Shown one piece after another: positions 46,301 to 54,581 of a stretch of DNA of 64,000 bases (position 1 is the stretch's first letter; each line of letters begins with the position of its first letter). The stretch is from Roseiarcus sp963806935 (GTDB lineage: Bacteria > Pseudomonadota > Alphaproteobacteria > Rhizobiales > Beijerinckiaceae): the NCBI GenBank assembly GCA_963806935.1, contig CAWEAT010000012.1, positions 105,257 through 169,256 on the forward strand. Reading direction: 5' to 3'. Both the position numbers and the translations under genes were made by a program. The notes under the pieces are model-generated. The model worked only from the letters and a program-made list of their open reading frames with translations. It was not told the origin of the DNA and ran no database searches.

Positions 46301-47670
46301 TCTCCGCGTCGCCAACGAGCAGAAGGGCGCCTTCGCGTAGCGCGAAATGGATGATGGAGATGACCTTGGCCTGCGCCTCCGGCAGAAGGTAGATCAGAAG
46401 GTTCCGGCACGATACGAAATCGAGACGCGCGAATGGCGGGTCGGCGAGCACGTCATGCACCGTGAACACAACGTTCGAGCGCAGTTCAGCCGAGATCCGG
46501 TAGTTGTGATCCTCCTTGGAAAAGAAGCGGGCCAATCGTTCTGGCGACACGTCGGCCTCGATCGAATTCGGGATAGAGGCCTTCGCGCGCGCTCGCCACC
46601 GCGTCGGGATCCACGTCGGTGGCGAAGATTTGCAGTTTGACATCGCGCTTCGAGGCGTCGATTTGCTCGCGAAATAGCACCGCGAGCGAATAAGTCTCCT
46701 CACCGGAGCTGCACCCGGCGACCCAGATTTTGAGCGGCCGAGCCAGCGGGTGGTCGCGCACAAGGTCTGGAATAGCGCTCTTGGCGAGAAAATCGAAAAC
46801 CGCGGCGTCCCTAAAGAAGCCTGTGACATTGATCAGCAAGTCCCTGGAGAGCTGATCGCGTTCGTTTGCGTCTCGAAGCAAGAGGTCAACATACTTGGCG
46901 GCGGTTTTGACCCCCGCCAGGGCCATCCGCCGCTCGACGCGCCGCTCGAGCGTGCCGTGCTTGTAAAAAGCAAAATCGTGAACCGTCTTCGTGCGCAGGA
47001 GAGCGATAATGTCCGGCAGTAAATCCTCCACCGACTTTTGCGCGGACGATTTCGGCCGTTCGGGCACAAAGACGTGGCCACGTTCGCGTGCGACCAGAGC
47101 CTCAGCGATCTTTGCGGCGCGGGCCACGAGATCGACCGCGCCCGTCGCAATGGCGCTTCTGGGCATGCCGTCATAGCCGGCTTCGCGCATGTCCTGCGCG
47201 ATGATGAGACCGCCTTTCGCCTCTACGGTTTTCAGGCCAAGACTGCCGTCGGCGCCGGTTCCGGAAAGGACAACGCAGATCGCGCGCGCTCCATATTCGC
47301 GAGCGAGGGAATTCAAAAAGAAGTCGAAAGGAAGCCTCGCGCCGTGTCGTGCCTCCGGCTTCGAAATCCGCAACGCGCCCTTGTCGTCAACCGACAGATA
47401 GACGCCAGGCGGAATGACATAGACGCGCTCGCGCTCGATTTTCATCCCGTCGGTCGCCAGCAGAACCGGCATCGAGGTATGACCCGCAAGCAGATCCACC
47501 ATCATGCTGTCGTGGCTGGGGTCGAGGTGCTGCACGATGACGAAGGCCATGCCGTTAACCGCCGGCAGTGCATCCAGAAGCTTCCTGCAGGCGTCTAGAC
47601 CACCAGCCGAGGCGCCGATTGCGACGACCGGAAACTCTGCGGTCTTGCGGGCCGAGAGGGGCTTCGACAT
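43320..47670 (-). pseudogene. CheB-CheR-PAS-histidine kinase-REC-REC-LuxR fusion, one frameshift
   Basis: If one extra T near 46560 (in CCCGAATTCGATC) is removed, a single chain of about 1,450 residues is encoded from ATG 47670 (a 47715 start is possible). In order: CheB methylesterase (VVAIGASAGGLDACRKLL, SGTGADGSLGLKTVEAK); CheR methyltransferase (VAGCSSGEETYSLAVLFR, then FVSCRNLLIYLLPEAQ across the shift); a long coiled coil and PAS domain; HisKA with ASHDLRQPLQTLALLQGLL near 865; HATPase with WDTGIGIPQSELNAIFEEY; a receiver near 1103-1203 (LIIEDDPEVREH); a second receiver near 1240-1360 (IIVIDDDDQVREAI); and a LuxR helix-turn-helix at the end (LTPRQRDVMERVLAGQPSKN). Such a protein would sense, phosphorelay and bind DNA in one chain. 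Confidence 0.85.
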
Positions 47671-47844
47671 CCAGCGCGATCGCTTCCCCTCGACATGATT
47701 GAGGCTTCCAGGCATTCTGAGAGTTTTCTCGAAGGGCGGCTCTCCAACGGAGCGAGTGACAATCAATAGCGATATTCGCGCGCGATTGCGATTCGTTTCC
47801 GACGCAGTGCTCCCGCAAAAGCAAACCTGTGCGAGCGCGAGACG

Positions 47845-47858
47845 TGAGTAGTTTCCGA
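47845..47858 (+). promoter_or_regulatory. Shared upstream motif, copy g (YqjD/ElaB-like gene)
   Basis: It reads TGAGTAGTTTCCGA then ATCTTTC, 97 bp before the ATG at 47956. For the minus-strand kinase fusion it points the wrong way. Confidence 0.6.
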
Positions 47859-47955
47859 ATCTTTCCGGACGAAGAAGCGTCACACATAACCGTGCCCGCG
47901 TTGCCGCAACGGATGTCTTGCGACGATGGGAGGCTTGGCGATCGTGGCCGCATTA

Positions 47956-48237
47956 ATGAACGCAGATTCCGATCTTGTCCTGTTTCGCGAGGATCTTGAC
48001 GCGGTGAAGCGTGACATCGCAAGCCTGATTGAGCACATGAAAGGCGTAGCGACAAGCACGGCTCAAAGCGCCGCCTGCTAGGTTGAACCGGGTATCGGAA
48101 GTGTCCGCCGGCAAGCGGGAGTTGATGGTGAACGCTCGGCGAATGCGCTCAATCTCTTTGTTCAGAACCGACCGTTTGCCGCGCTGACGATCGCGGTCGG
48201 GGCGGGCTACATCGGCGCGCGCGTGCTCGGGCGGTGA
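47956..48237 (+). pseudogene. YqjD/ElaB-like (DUF883) ribosome- or membrane-associated protein, one frameshift
   Basis: The first frame, from ATG 47956 to a TAG at 48079-48081, reads MNADSDLVLFREDLDAVKRD, then IASLIEHMKGVATSTAQSAA. The second frame continues GIGSVRRQAGVDGERSANAL and NLFVQNRPFAALTIAVGAGY, then IGARVLGR, ending at 48237. Together they make the full DUF883 pattern: a helical N-terminus and a C-terminal membrane segment. YqjD and ElaB in E. coli are stationary-phase ribosome anchors. One base change near 48080 splits the gene. Confidence 0.75.
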
Positions 48238-48530
48238 GCCAACCTTCGACAGTGGGCGATCTCGTTCAGATTGCTCTTGCGGTGCTTCAGCCCCGCGCGC
48301 CGCGCGCGCCGGGGTTCAACCGACGGATCCTCCGCACGAATCGCGGTCTTCCTGCTGATCGCCGTTTTCTGCGCCGTGGCGGCTCTTTGCTTCGGCATCG
48401 GGGCTGCCCGGAGTTACACCGCGACCATCCTCGTCGCCGCAGGCGCGCTATGCGCCGTCTCAGCCATTCTTTGTGCGGTTGGGCTCTTCGCGTTCGCTTT
48501 CAAGCAGAGAGAAACGCGCGTGCGGTCGTC
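48234..48530 (+). pseudogene. Probable two-helix membrane protein following the YqjD-like gene, frame interrupted
   Basis: A GTG at 48234 overlaps the YqjD-like stop (GTGA) and opens VSQPSTVGDLVQIALAVLQ. The hydrophobic part, RIAVFLLIAVFCAVAALCF and YTATILVAAGALCAVSAILC, is in a different frame, so a base change around 48290-48330 is implied. Small holin-like proteins commonly follow YqjD-like genes in other proteobacteria. The family is not certain and the frame is broken. Confidence 0.4.
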
Positions 48531-48676
48531 GGTTCCTGACCTTCGAACGTGGTGCTTTGCTGGCCGGAGGGTCAAGCGCTCGCGAGCGCCATACCACGCT
48601 CACGCTGGCTGCCGCTCTCCTCACGGGAGTCCTCTCAGGCGGGTGAAATTAGATGCTGAGGCCGGCCGCCGCGGCA

Positions 48677-48690
48677 TAAGTAGTTTCCGA
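48677..48690 (+). promoter_or_regulatory. Shared upstream motif, copy h (receiver protein)
   Basis: It reads TAAGTAGTTTCCGA then GGGTGC, 81 bp before the ATG at 48772. Confidence 0.6.
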
Positions 48691-48771
48691 GGGTGCTCTT
48701 CGCGACCGGCGGTCCGTATCATGGCTTCAGACACGTCTATCCCACAACTCCGGAAGCGGGGAGGTTATCCG

Positions 48772-49179
48772 ATGAAGGCGCTGCGCACTCTGGTCGTGGA
48801 AGACGACGCAATTCTTGGTGAATTGCTCGCGAAAACGCTCAAGGGTCTCGGCCACGGCGTCTGCGCCGTGGAGACCAATGTCGCCAAGGCGGTGGCCGCC
48901 GCTTCGCATTGGCGCCCAGATTTCATGATCGTCGACGTCGGACTCGGCGAGGAGAGCGGCCTCGTCGCTGTCAAAGAGATCCTCCGAAGCAAATTCGTGC
49001 CACACGTGTTTGTCACCGGGAATGCGGTGAGGGGCATGCCTTCGGGTCCAGATACCGTCCTCATTCAAAAGCCGTTCCGCGTGTCGGATCTGGAGCGCGC
49101 AATTCAAACGGCGCTTGCCACGGCGCCCGCTTCCGACCGAGTCGCGGTGAAGCGTGAAAAGGATCGGGTAGTGACATGA
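48772..49179 (+). CDS. Single-domain response regulator receiver protein
   Basis: The product has 135 residues. The ATG at 48772 follows GGGGAGGTTATCC; an in-frame ATG at 48721 lacks such a site. It is one receiver domain: TLVVEDDAILGELLAKTLKG (acidic pair), DFMIVDVGLGEESGL with the phosphorylated Asp, VFVTGNAV, and the lysine in LIQKPFRVSDLERAI. No output domain is attached, as in CheY-like or phosphorelay proteins. The next gene overlaps its stop (ATGA). Copy h of the shared motif lies 81 bp upstream. It could be a partner of the large kinase fusion nearby; that is inference. Confidence 0.87.
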   Translation: MKALRTLVVEDDAILGELLAKTLKGLGHGVCAVETNVAKAVAAASHWRPDFMIVDVGLGEESGLVAVKEILRSKFVPHVFVTGNAVRGMPSGPDTVLIQKPFRVSDLERAIQTALATAPASDRVAVKREKDRVVT

Positions 49180-49664
49180 CCCACGCCGCGCTGTCGCCGC
49201 TCATCGGGCCGGAGTTCGACGAATTCCTCGGTGCGTCGATTGGCGAGGATCAAAATGGAACGGGGCTCAGCGTCCTTTCCGCGCTTGCGCGGCTCGATGT
49301 CGATCCCTGGAAAGAAGCCACGAGCCTCGCGCGAATGCCGAGGGAAGTGGCGGCCGTGCGGTTGACCGCACTGATTGAAGCGCTGCCGAACGCGCCCGCG
49401 AGCGCCATCCCGTCAGGGATGAGCGCCGCCGATCTCGTCGCGCTGCTGCCGAAGCGCAAGGGCGCCGACGTCCGTCCTTCGGACAGCGCATTTGCGGCAA
49501 CGGGCTTACGCGAGACACGGGTTCTCATGGCGTTGAGCGGCTTCGCCATCGTGATGCTCGTCCTCTTCACGATGTCTGCGCTTTTCTCAGGTTGGCCTGG
49601 AACCGGCGCCATATCGTCAGCGACTCGCGGCCACGACGCCGCGACGGTCGTGCCGAGCAGATAG
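49176..49664 (+). CDS. Hypothetical protein with C-terminal membrane anchor
   Basis: The product has 162 residues and starts at an ATG that overlaps the receiver stop. Residues 1-100 are soluble and alanine-rich, with EATSLARMPREVAAVRLTAL and ASAIPSGMSAADLVALLPKR. One membrane segment, VLMALSGFAIVMLVLFTMSA, is near residues 113-133. I recognise no catalytic motif. Its overlap with the receiver gene suggests that the two proteins act together, perhaps with this one holding the receiver at the membrane; this is speculation. Confidence 0.7.
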   Translation: MTHAALSPLIGPEFDEFLGASIGEDQNGTGLSVLSALARLDVDPWKEATSLARMPREVAAVRLTALIEALPNAPASAIPSGMSAADLVALLPKRKGADVRPSDSAFAATGLRETRVLMALSGFAIVMLVLFTMSALFSGWPGTGAISSATRGHDAATVVPSR

Positions 49665-49834
49665 AGAAAGCCTCAGGAGCCGGTCCCGCCGGCCTTGAAC
49701 AAGTGGCAAGCTGCGATGCGTTCGACTTGGCGCGCTCTACGCAACCTCACTCCGCCGGGGCGATGTCATTCAAGCTTTGCGCGACTCGGTCGACGCCCGG
49801 CGGCCGACGCGAGCGGCCGCGCGTCGCCGCTCAC

Positions 49835-50044
49835 TCATGGGCTGGTTTTGGTCGGGCTCGCTACGAGAAGGCCCGCTGACATCATGGCTTCCGTGTCGCG
49901 CATCGCGTCGTTCAAGCCGCTAGTATAATTCCGATTCGTGTCGACGACCTTGTCGCCCACGCCGTCGCTCACGGCCCACGCAATGGCGTCTTCGGGGGCG
50001 ACCTTTACTTCCTTGATCGCACGGGCGACTCTGTTTTCGTCCAT
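49835..50044 (-). CDS. CsbD-like protein, diverged paralogue
   Basis: The product has 69 residues from ATG 50044, behind GTAAGGAAAAGCGCAGCC. Its start MDENRVARAIKEVKVAPEDA is a clear relative of the CsbD protein at 41706 (MDKNRVAGSIKEVKGAAKEA), but key lysine/alanine positions are changed and the C-terminus is longer. It may be a copy that has changed role or is decaying. Copy i of the shared motif lies 107 bp upstream. Confidence 0.65.
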   Translation of the reverse strand: MDENRVARAIKEVKVAPEDAIAWAVSDGVGDKVVDTNRNYTSGLNDAMRDTEAMMSAGLLVASPTKTSP

Positions 50045-50150
50045 GGCTGCGCTTTTCCTTACCCATCGCCGCGACGCATGAGGGGGCTTGGATCTAAGCC
50101 ATTCGCGTCTGGCATCGGATGTTAGGGAAGAGATTTGTGAGCCGGCAGCC

Positions 50151-50164
50151 TCGGAAACTACTTA
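50151..50164 (-). promoter_or_regulatory. Shared upstream motif, copy i (diverged CsbD)
   Basis: In the sense of the minus-strand gene it reads TAAGTAGTTTCCGA then GGCTGCC, 107 bp before the start codon. Confidence 0.6.
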
Positions 50165-50794
50165 CTCCGAGTTGCGCACGTCAGCGACGCAGCGTCGAGA
50201 GATCGGATCGGATGACGGTGGGGGCGCCGCCGCGTCCGACAATCCCGCCCCTGCTCTTGCGGGGCCCGATCAAGTGGGAGGGGCGCCCGGCACGCTGTGG
50301 TCCTTGCCCTATGAAACCGCGACTTATTGGACGTCCAGCGCCGAATCCTGGAATGTCTCGGCGCGGCCCTCTAGTCAGCGAGTGGAGTGGTCTGCCCCCC
50401 GAGGTTCAGCGTAGACTCTTCGAGCACGCTGCGTCGGGCGCATCAGGCGACGCCGCCCGATTGAAGTTCGCAGATCCCCCGTTTCCTGCATGGTCATAAA
50501 GACGCTTCCGAATCGCGCTGAGCTCGTGCAGTTCCTGGGCATCCTGATCGATCGGCAGGGGTTCTCAGGAGATTTCAATCCTGCGTTAAACGCTGGCAGC
50601 CTGTGGCTTTCCGAGGGTTATTTTGGGCTCGACCGGGGCATCTCGATCCTGAAGATCCAGATGTCGCTCGCGGTTGAGAATGCGGCGCAGTGTCCGTTTG
50701 TCCTGCGCGCGGCGCCGCGCCGGCTTCATCGAAGGCTCTGGCCCGGCATATCCACAACCGCAACGACGTCCTCGCACCGGACGTCGTCGATCGG
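50165..50794. other. Intergenic stretch with no recognised gene
   Basis: About 630 bp. Several short open frames cross it on both strands without recognisable sequence or good ribosome sites. No repeat or RNA gene is evident. Confidence 0.4.
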
Positions 50795-51049
50795 TCAGTA
50801 TTGATTGTAGTGGTGGTGATAGGGGTGATAAGCGTAGCCGCGATGATAGCGCCTGTGATTGGACATCGAGTTTCCGATTGCCGCGCCCCCGACGCCACCC
50901 ACGACCGCGCCGACCGGACCGCCAACAACAGCCCCGGCAACAGCGCCCCCAACCCCTCCGGTGATCGCGCCGCTTTCGTCGGCAAAGGCGATTTGAGATG
51001 AGGCGCAGAGCAACGCTACGGTTGAAAGAGCAAGAATCGTTCTGGACAT
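50795..51049 (-). CDS. Exported glycine-zipper protein with His/Tyr-rich tail
   Basis: The product has 84 residues from ATG 51049 with AGGAGGTCTTT in front. A signal peptide (MSRTILALSTVALLCASSQI, cleavage likely after AFA) is followed by a glycine zipper, GAITGGVGGAVAGAVVGG and GAVVGGVGGAAIGNSM. A tail rich in His and Tyr ends the protein (YHRGYAYHPYHHHYNQY). Glycine-zipper proteins can insert in or bind to the outer membrane. The tail could bind metal. Copy j of the shared motif is 76 bp upstream. Confidence 0.82.
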   Translation of the reverse strand: MSRTILALSTVALLCASSQIAFADESGAITGGVGGAVAGAVVGGPVGAVVGGVGGAAIGNSMSNHRRYHRGYAYHPYHHHYNQY

Positions 51050-51124
51050 AAAGACCTCCTGTATTCGGCAAAACTCGCCGTGGCCCTGAGGCAGTTAGTC
51101 GCCAATTGATCCGAATAGTAAGGG

Positions 51125-51138
51125 TCGGAATCTACTCA
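51125..51138 (-). promoter_or_regulatory. Shared upstream motif, copy j (glycine-zipper protein)
   Basis: In the sense of the minus-strand gene it reads TGAGTAGATTCCGA then CCCTTAC, 76 bp before the start codon. Confidence 0.6.
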
Positions 51139-51232
51139 GCGCCGCCCTCGTCGTGCGAGTGCGCCAGCTGTTAACTGCGGTTCCGGTGCAACGCCGCGCC
51201 TTCTCGAGATGTCCGCCCCCGGCGCCGGACCA

Positions 51233-51246
51233 TAGGTATTTTCCGA
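51233..51246 (+). promoter_or_regulatory. Shared upstream motif, copy k (28-residue membrane protein)
   Basis: It reads TAGGTATTTTCCGA then GCCTATG, 97 bp before the ATG at 51344. Confidence 0.55.
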
Positions 51247-51343
51247 GCCTATGAGGGCGTCGAGTTTCCCGACATGGTCGGTTCAGTAAGGCTGGCGCAG
51301 AGCAACTACCGCCGTCGCGCAGAAAACTCAGGAAACTACGACC

Positions 51344-51430
51344 ATGGATACAAATACATTATTGATCATCCTCGTGGTGATATTTTTGTTCGGTGGGTTC
51401 GGCTTCTACGGCCGGGGACGCTGGTTCTGA
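51344..51430 (+). CDS. Tiny membrane protein, 28 residues
   Basis: The ATG at 51344 opens MDTNTLLIILVVIFLFGGFG, then FYGRGRWF and a stop. One hydrophobic helix is followed by a glycine/aromatic/arginine end, as in the widespread tiny DUF3309-like membrane proteins of Hyphomicrobiales. It is shorter than most gene callers accept. Copy k of the shared motif lies 97 bp upstream, which supports that it is expressed. Confidence 0.75.
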   Translation: MDTNTLLIILVVIFLFGGFGFYGRGRWF

Positions 51431-51691
51431 ACCGACGCCACGCTTAACTTTAGCGACGAGATTTCGCGGCGCGATCTCATTGCTGATTTTCAGGTTCGGC
51501 CATCATCGCGATGATGATCATCCTTTCGATCCGAATAGACGTCTATGGGAGAGTTCACTCTGCCCCCTATGCTCCAGGCGATCGGTCAGCTGGCCAGCGC
51601 CGTTCTCACGATGACAATCGTCGCATCTCTCCTGCCAGCTTGCAGGAGAGGCAGTTCCGGATCGCAACGAGGCGAACCCAAGGCGATGACT

Positions 51692-51705
51692 TGAGTAGAT
51701 TCCGA
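51692..51705 (+). promoter_or_regulatory. Shared upstream motif, copy l (63-residue protein)
   Basis: It reads TGAGTAGATTCCGA then CCCTGAC, 85 bp before the GTG at 51791. Confidence 0.6.
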
Positions 51706-51790
51706 CCCTGACGCTTTTCGCGTGTCGGATTGGATGATCTTCTAGCATTGCGGGAGCGATCCCAAACCCGCCAACACAAAGGATTTCCCG

Positions 51791-51982
51791 GTGACCGACA
51801 GACCTGAGCCAAAGAACGCCAAGAAAGACGCCAAAGAGCCCCGGCCCACTATCCATCTGGGAATGATGGGCGACGGCACGGAAGAGCAAAACCTCGGAGA
51901 GCGCGGTGATCCTGCGAAGCGCATCAAGGAAGATGAGGTGAATGCGGCATTCAACCGGCCAGCACCAAAGAAGAAACCCTGA
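51791..51982 (+). CDS. Small hydrophilic hypothetical protein, 63 residues
   Basis: It starts at a GTG with AAAGGATTTCCC in front. It is charged and probably unstructured: MTDRPEPKNAKKDAKEPRPT, then GMMGDGTEEQNLGERGDPAK and NAAFNRPAPKKKP. No known domain is seen. Copy l of the shared motif lies 85 bp upstream. Its size and composition resemble small stress-induced proteins. Confidence 0.65.
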   Translation: MTDRPEPKNAKKDAKEPRPTIHLGMMGDGTEEQNLGERGDPAKRIKEDEVNAAFNRPAPKKKP

Positions 51983-52480
51983 CTTCCGGGGTCGATGACG
52001 AGGTTGGCGCCGGTTGGGCGAAGCGGCCGATTGGGTCACCGTCGCTGGTTGACATCGATGCGGGCGGCCACAAGGTCCTGAACGGCGGCAAATCTCGCAG
52101 CCCCGCCGTGATGAACCCCTTTTGGTCGGCCGTCGGAGCGTCTCGGCCGCCGTTTCGTTTCAGGAAAAAGGCACTCTTCGCTCCACGGTCGATGAATTCA
52201 AGAGCGACGTCGCGGCTCGCTTAAACGGGGCCGGGCGTCGTCACCGATTTTCCGTCAGCGCCCTCAACTTGTTGGTGAGTTTTTGGTGAGTTGCAGACTT
52301 CGCTGAGGGGTGTAGGCTGTTGCTAACTGAAAATCATTGGCGCGCCGGAGAAGGTAAAGATGAGAACTTTTCGCGATGGCTCGTCCAAGTTCAAAATCCC
52401 TTGAAAAGAGCAGCTTAACCCGCTCCCGTCGGCGATCGCGAGTGGTCGACACAGCGGCCTCCCGCGACCGAGCTGGTCTC
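51983..52480. other. Intergenic stretch with no recognised gene
   Basis: About 500 bp between the small hydrophilic protein and the FAD oxidoreductase. One short minus-strand frame has no ribosome site or known sequence. This is the right edge of the block in which the shared motif occurs. Confidence 0.4.
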
Positions 52481-53728
52481 TCATGCAGCCTTTTGCGTCG
52501 ATCGGCCGAGGCGATCCTCGAGGACCGGCGCTAAGTCTTCCGCGTCAAGTCCGCAGCCGTCGATGAACGATGATCGCCGGCGGCGCAGGAAGGTGAGCCC
52601 GATCACGTAGAGGCCAGGCAGAGGCGTAACGCCGCCGCGGTGGACAATCTCGCCGCGATGATCGAGAACCGGCGCATTGAGCCACGGATAGCGGCGGACA
52701 TAGCCAGTCGCCCAAACGACCGACCGGACGCCCTCTTTCTCGAGATCGAGCGCCAGCGAACCGCCGGCGGCCAGAACGGGAATCCGGACTGCGGGGTCAG
52801 CGACCAGCGCCTCGAGTCCACGATCTCCGATGCATCCGTCGATCCTGTCGAGGATGCGCAGCATGCGGACGTGCGAGGCCTTCGTCGTCCGATCGAGGTC
52901 TTCGGCAAACTTTGCGATTCCGCCATCGATAGCCGTGAGCCTGCCCACGAGTCGCACCCCCAAGCGAACGAGAACGCCCAGGTCGAGGTCGCGGTTGTCG
53001 GGGCGGCCTACAAGTTGCAGCGACGGCTGGCGGCGGGCCGCATCAAGATTGCCCCCTTCGAGGGCCGGATCGTCCAGGATGCCGGCAGTCTCCATCCAGG
53101 CGTAGATGTCCCGTCCGCGATAGCGGCGAGGCACGCGGGTGTGGTCTCCGACGGCGAGCGTCACCGGGCGCCCTGATTCATGGATCTCCTCGGCGAGCTG
53201 AGCGCCGGTCGAGGAGGCGCCGATCACGAGCACGCCGCTTTCCGGAAGCTGATCAGGCTCCCAGTAGTCTGTCGGAGACAACTGGAGAATTGAGGTTGCG
53301 AGCGCCTGAGCCATCGCCGGACGGAACGGCGTCTCGCAAGCGCCCGTCGCAACAACGACAGCGCGCGAGCGCCACTCGCCGGCGGTTGTCGAGACGCGGT
53401 ATCCGGCGACGGCCGGTTCGACTTCCGTCACTTCCACGCCGTTCATGATGGGCGAGTTCATAGTTCGAGCGTAGCGGTCGAGATAAGCGGCGAACGCCCA
53501 CGCCGGCATGAACGCGTCTCGGTCGTCTCCGTCATGCGGCAACCCGGGAAGAACGCTCATTGCGCTGGTCGTCAGCAGTCGCAGTGAGCGCCAGCGCTCC
53601 GAGTGCCACCGCTCGCCGATGCGCCCGCGCTCCAGCACCACATGGTCGATGTTGCGTAGGGCAAGGCTCCGGCTCATGGCTAGCCCCGCTTGGCCGCCGC
53701 CAATAATGATGACGTCAGTCTTGCGCAT
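52481..53728 (-). CDS. FAD-dependent oxidoreductase (CzcO/flavin monooxygenase-like)
   Basis: The product has 415 residues from ATG 53728 after AGGGACACGACATT; a longer upstream frame runs into the next gene and is not used. The first Rossmann motif is VIIIGGGQAGLAMSRSLALR, followed by RIGERWHSERWRSLRLLTTS, typical of flavoprotein monooxygenases such as CzcO. A second nucleotide motif, VLVIGASSTGAQLAEEIHES, would bind NADPH. VVWATGYVRRYPWL near the C-terminus is the usual late motif. The substrate is not evident. It lies 61 bp after the OsmC gene in the same direction and is probably in one operon with it. Confidence 0.9.
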   Translation of the reverse strand: MRKTDVIIIGGGQAGLAMSRSLALRNIDHVVLERGRIGERWHSERWRSLRLLTTSAMSVLPGLPHDGDDRDAFMPAWAFAAYLDRYARTMNSPIMNGVEVTEVEPAVAGYRVSTTAGEWRSRAVVVATGACETPFRPAMAQALATSILQLSPTDYWEPDQLPESGVLVIGASSTGAQLAEEIHESGRPVTLAVGDHTRVPRRYRGRDIYAWMETAGILDDPALEGGNLDAARRQPSLQLVGRPDNRDLDLGVLVRLGVRLVGRLTAIDGGIAKFAEDLDRTTKASHVRMLRILDRIDGCIGDRGLEALVADPAVRIPVLAAGGSLALDLEKEGVRSVVWATGYVRRYPWLNAPVLDHRGEIVHRGGVTPLPGLYVIGLTFLRRRRSSFIDGCGLDAEDLAPVLEDRLGRSTQKAA

Positions 53729-53789
53729 AATGTCGTGTCCCTCTGACAGAGTTGAGGGGCTCCCGGTCAAGGCCAGGCAGCCGGGCGGG

Positions 53790-54392
53790 CTAGGTGATCG
53801 CGGGCGTCTTGACGACGATCGAGACCGGGACGCCGTGGGTGAGGATGTCGTAGACGGCTGACCGGGCCTTCGACTGCATGACGATTTGTTCGAGCTTTTC
53901 AGGACTCGCGTCGCCGTCGATCTCGAATGAAATCTTGATGCCCTGGTAGCCGTTGCGGACGTCGCCCGAGAGCCCGAGGACGCCGCGCAGATCGATGTCG
54001 CCCTCGACTGTGGACTCGACCCTGTTGAGTTTGATCCCCCGCGCCGCCGATACAGTGCCAATACCGGCGGTTAGACACGAGGCCAGCGCATGGAGAACCC
54101 ACTCCACCGGCGAAGGCGCGGCGTCAGCGCCGGTCAGGACGGCTGGATGATCGCCCTCAGCGGTATATGGAGCAACGTGCGTATGCTCGCCGCCTGCGCC
54201 GAAAAAGCCGTGCATCGTGCTCTCGCTGTGCGTGCCTGAGAGCCAGCGGCTCTTGGCGCGGAACTGGAACTTGCCGAGTTCGGGCTCAGCGCCGACGGCG
54301 TTGATCGTGGCGAACAGCATCGGCGTATCGACGCCGTTCATCGGAACGGGCGTACGCTTGGCCTCCTTGGAGGCTGTCATGGTTGCGGACAT
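53790..54392 (-). CDS. OsmC family peroxiredoxin-like protein
   Basis: The product has 200 residues from ATG 54392 with GAGGAGAAAGAAC in front. OsmC proteins reduce organic hydroperoxides using two cysteines. One is seen in VLHALASCLTAGIGTVSAAR; the usual second cysteine is not clear, so this may be an OsmC-like protein with a changed role. Other conserved parts are DGDASPEKLEQIVMQS and ARSAVYDILTHGVPVSIVV. It is 61 bp upstream of the FAD oxidoreductase. A divergent AraC-type regulator gene starts 190 bp away and may control both. Confidence 0.88.
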   Translation of the reverse strand: MSATMTASKEAKRTPVPMNGVDTPMLFATINAVGAEPELGKFQFRAKSRWLSGTHSESTMHGFFGAGGEHTHVAPYTAEGDHPAVLTGADAAPSPVEWVLHALASCLTAGIGTVSAARGIKLNRVESTVEGDIDLRGVLGLSGDVRNGYQGIKISFEIDGDASPEKLEQIVMQSKARSAVYDILTHGVPVSIVVKTPAIT

Positions 54393-54581
54393 GTTCTTTC
54401 TCCTCGTTTGAGCGTAGGTTTCGGTTTGAGGCTACCGGCCCTTTCGGACTGGTCGCCGTCCGCGCCGTATTCGCTGTGGCGCGCCGGACGCCGAACCAGT
54501 ACGCTTGCTCGAGGTTGGTTCGAATGATCGCGCGACCGGATCATCTGACCGTTCGTCCAAATCCGACGACCGTCGAGTTCG

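Noticed and set aside
50045..50794. Several short frames (for example 50119-50499 and 50490-50804)
   Set aside because: No ribosome sites, no families, conflicting strands; best left as intergenic.
22694..51705. Reading the shared motif as an EcfG general-stress promoter
   Set aside because: The known EcfG pattern is GGAAC, then about 17 bp, then GTT. The copies here read GGAAAC or GGAATC in the antisense direction and no spaced second element is conserved.
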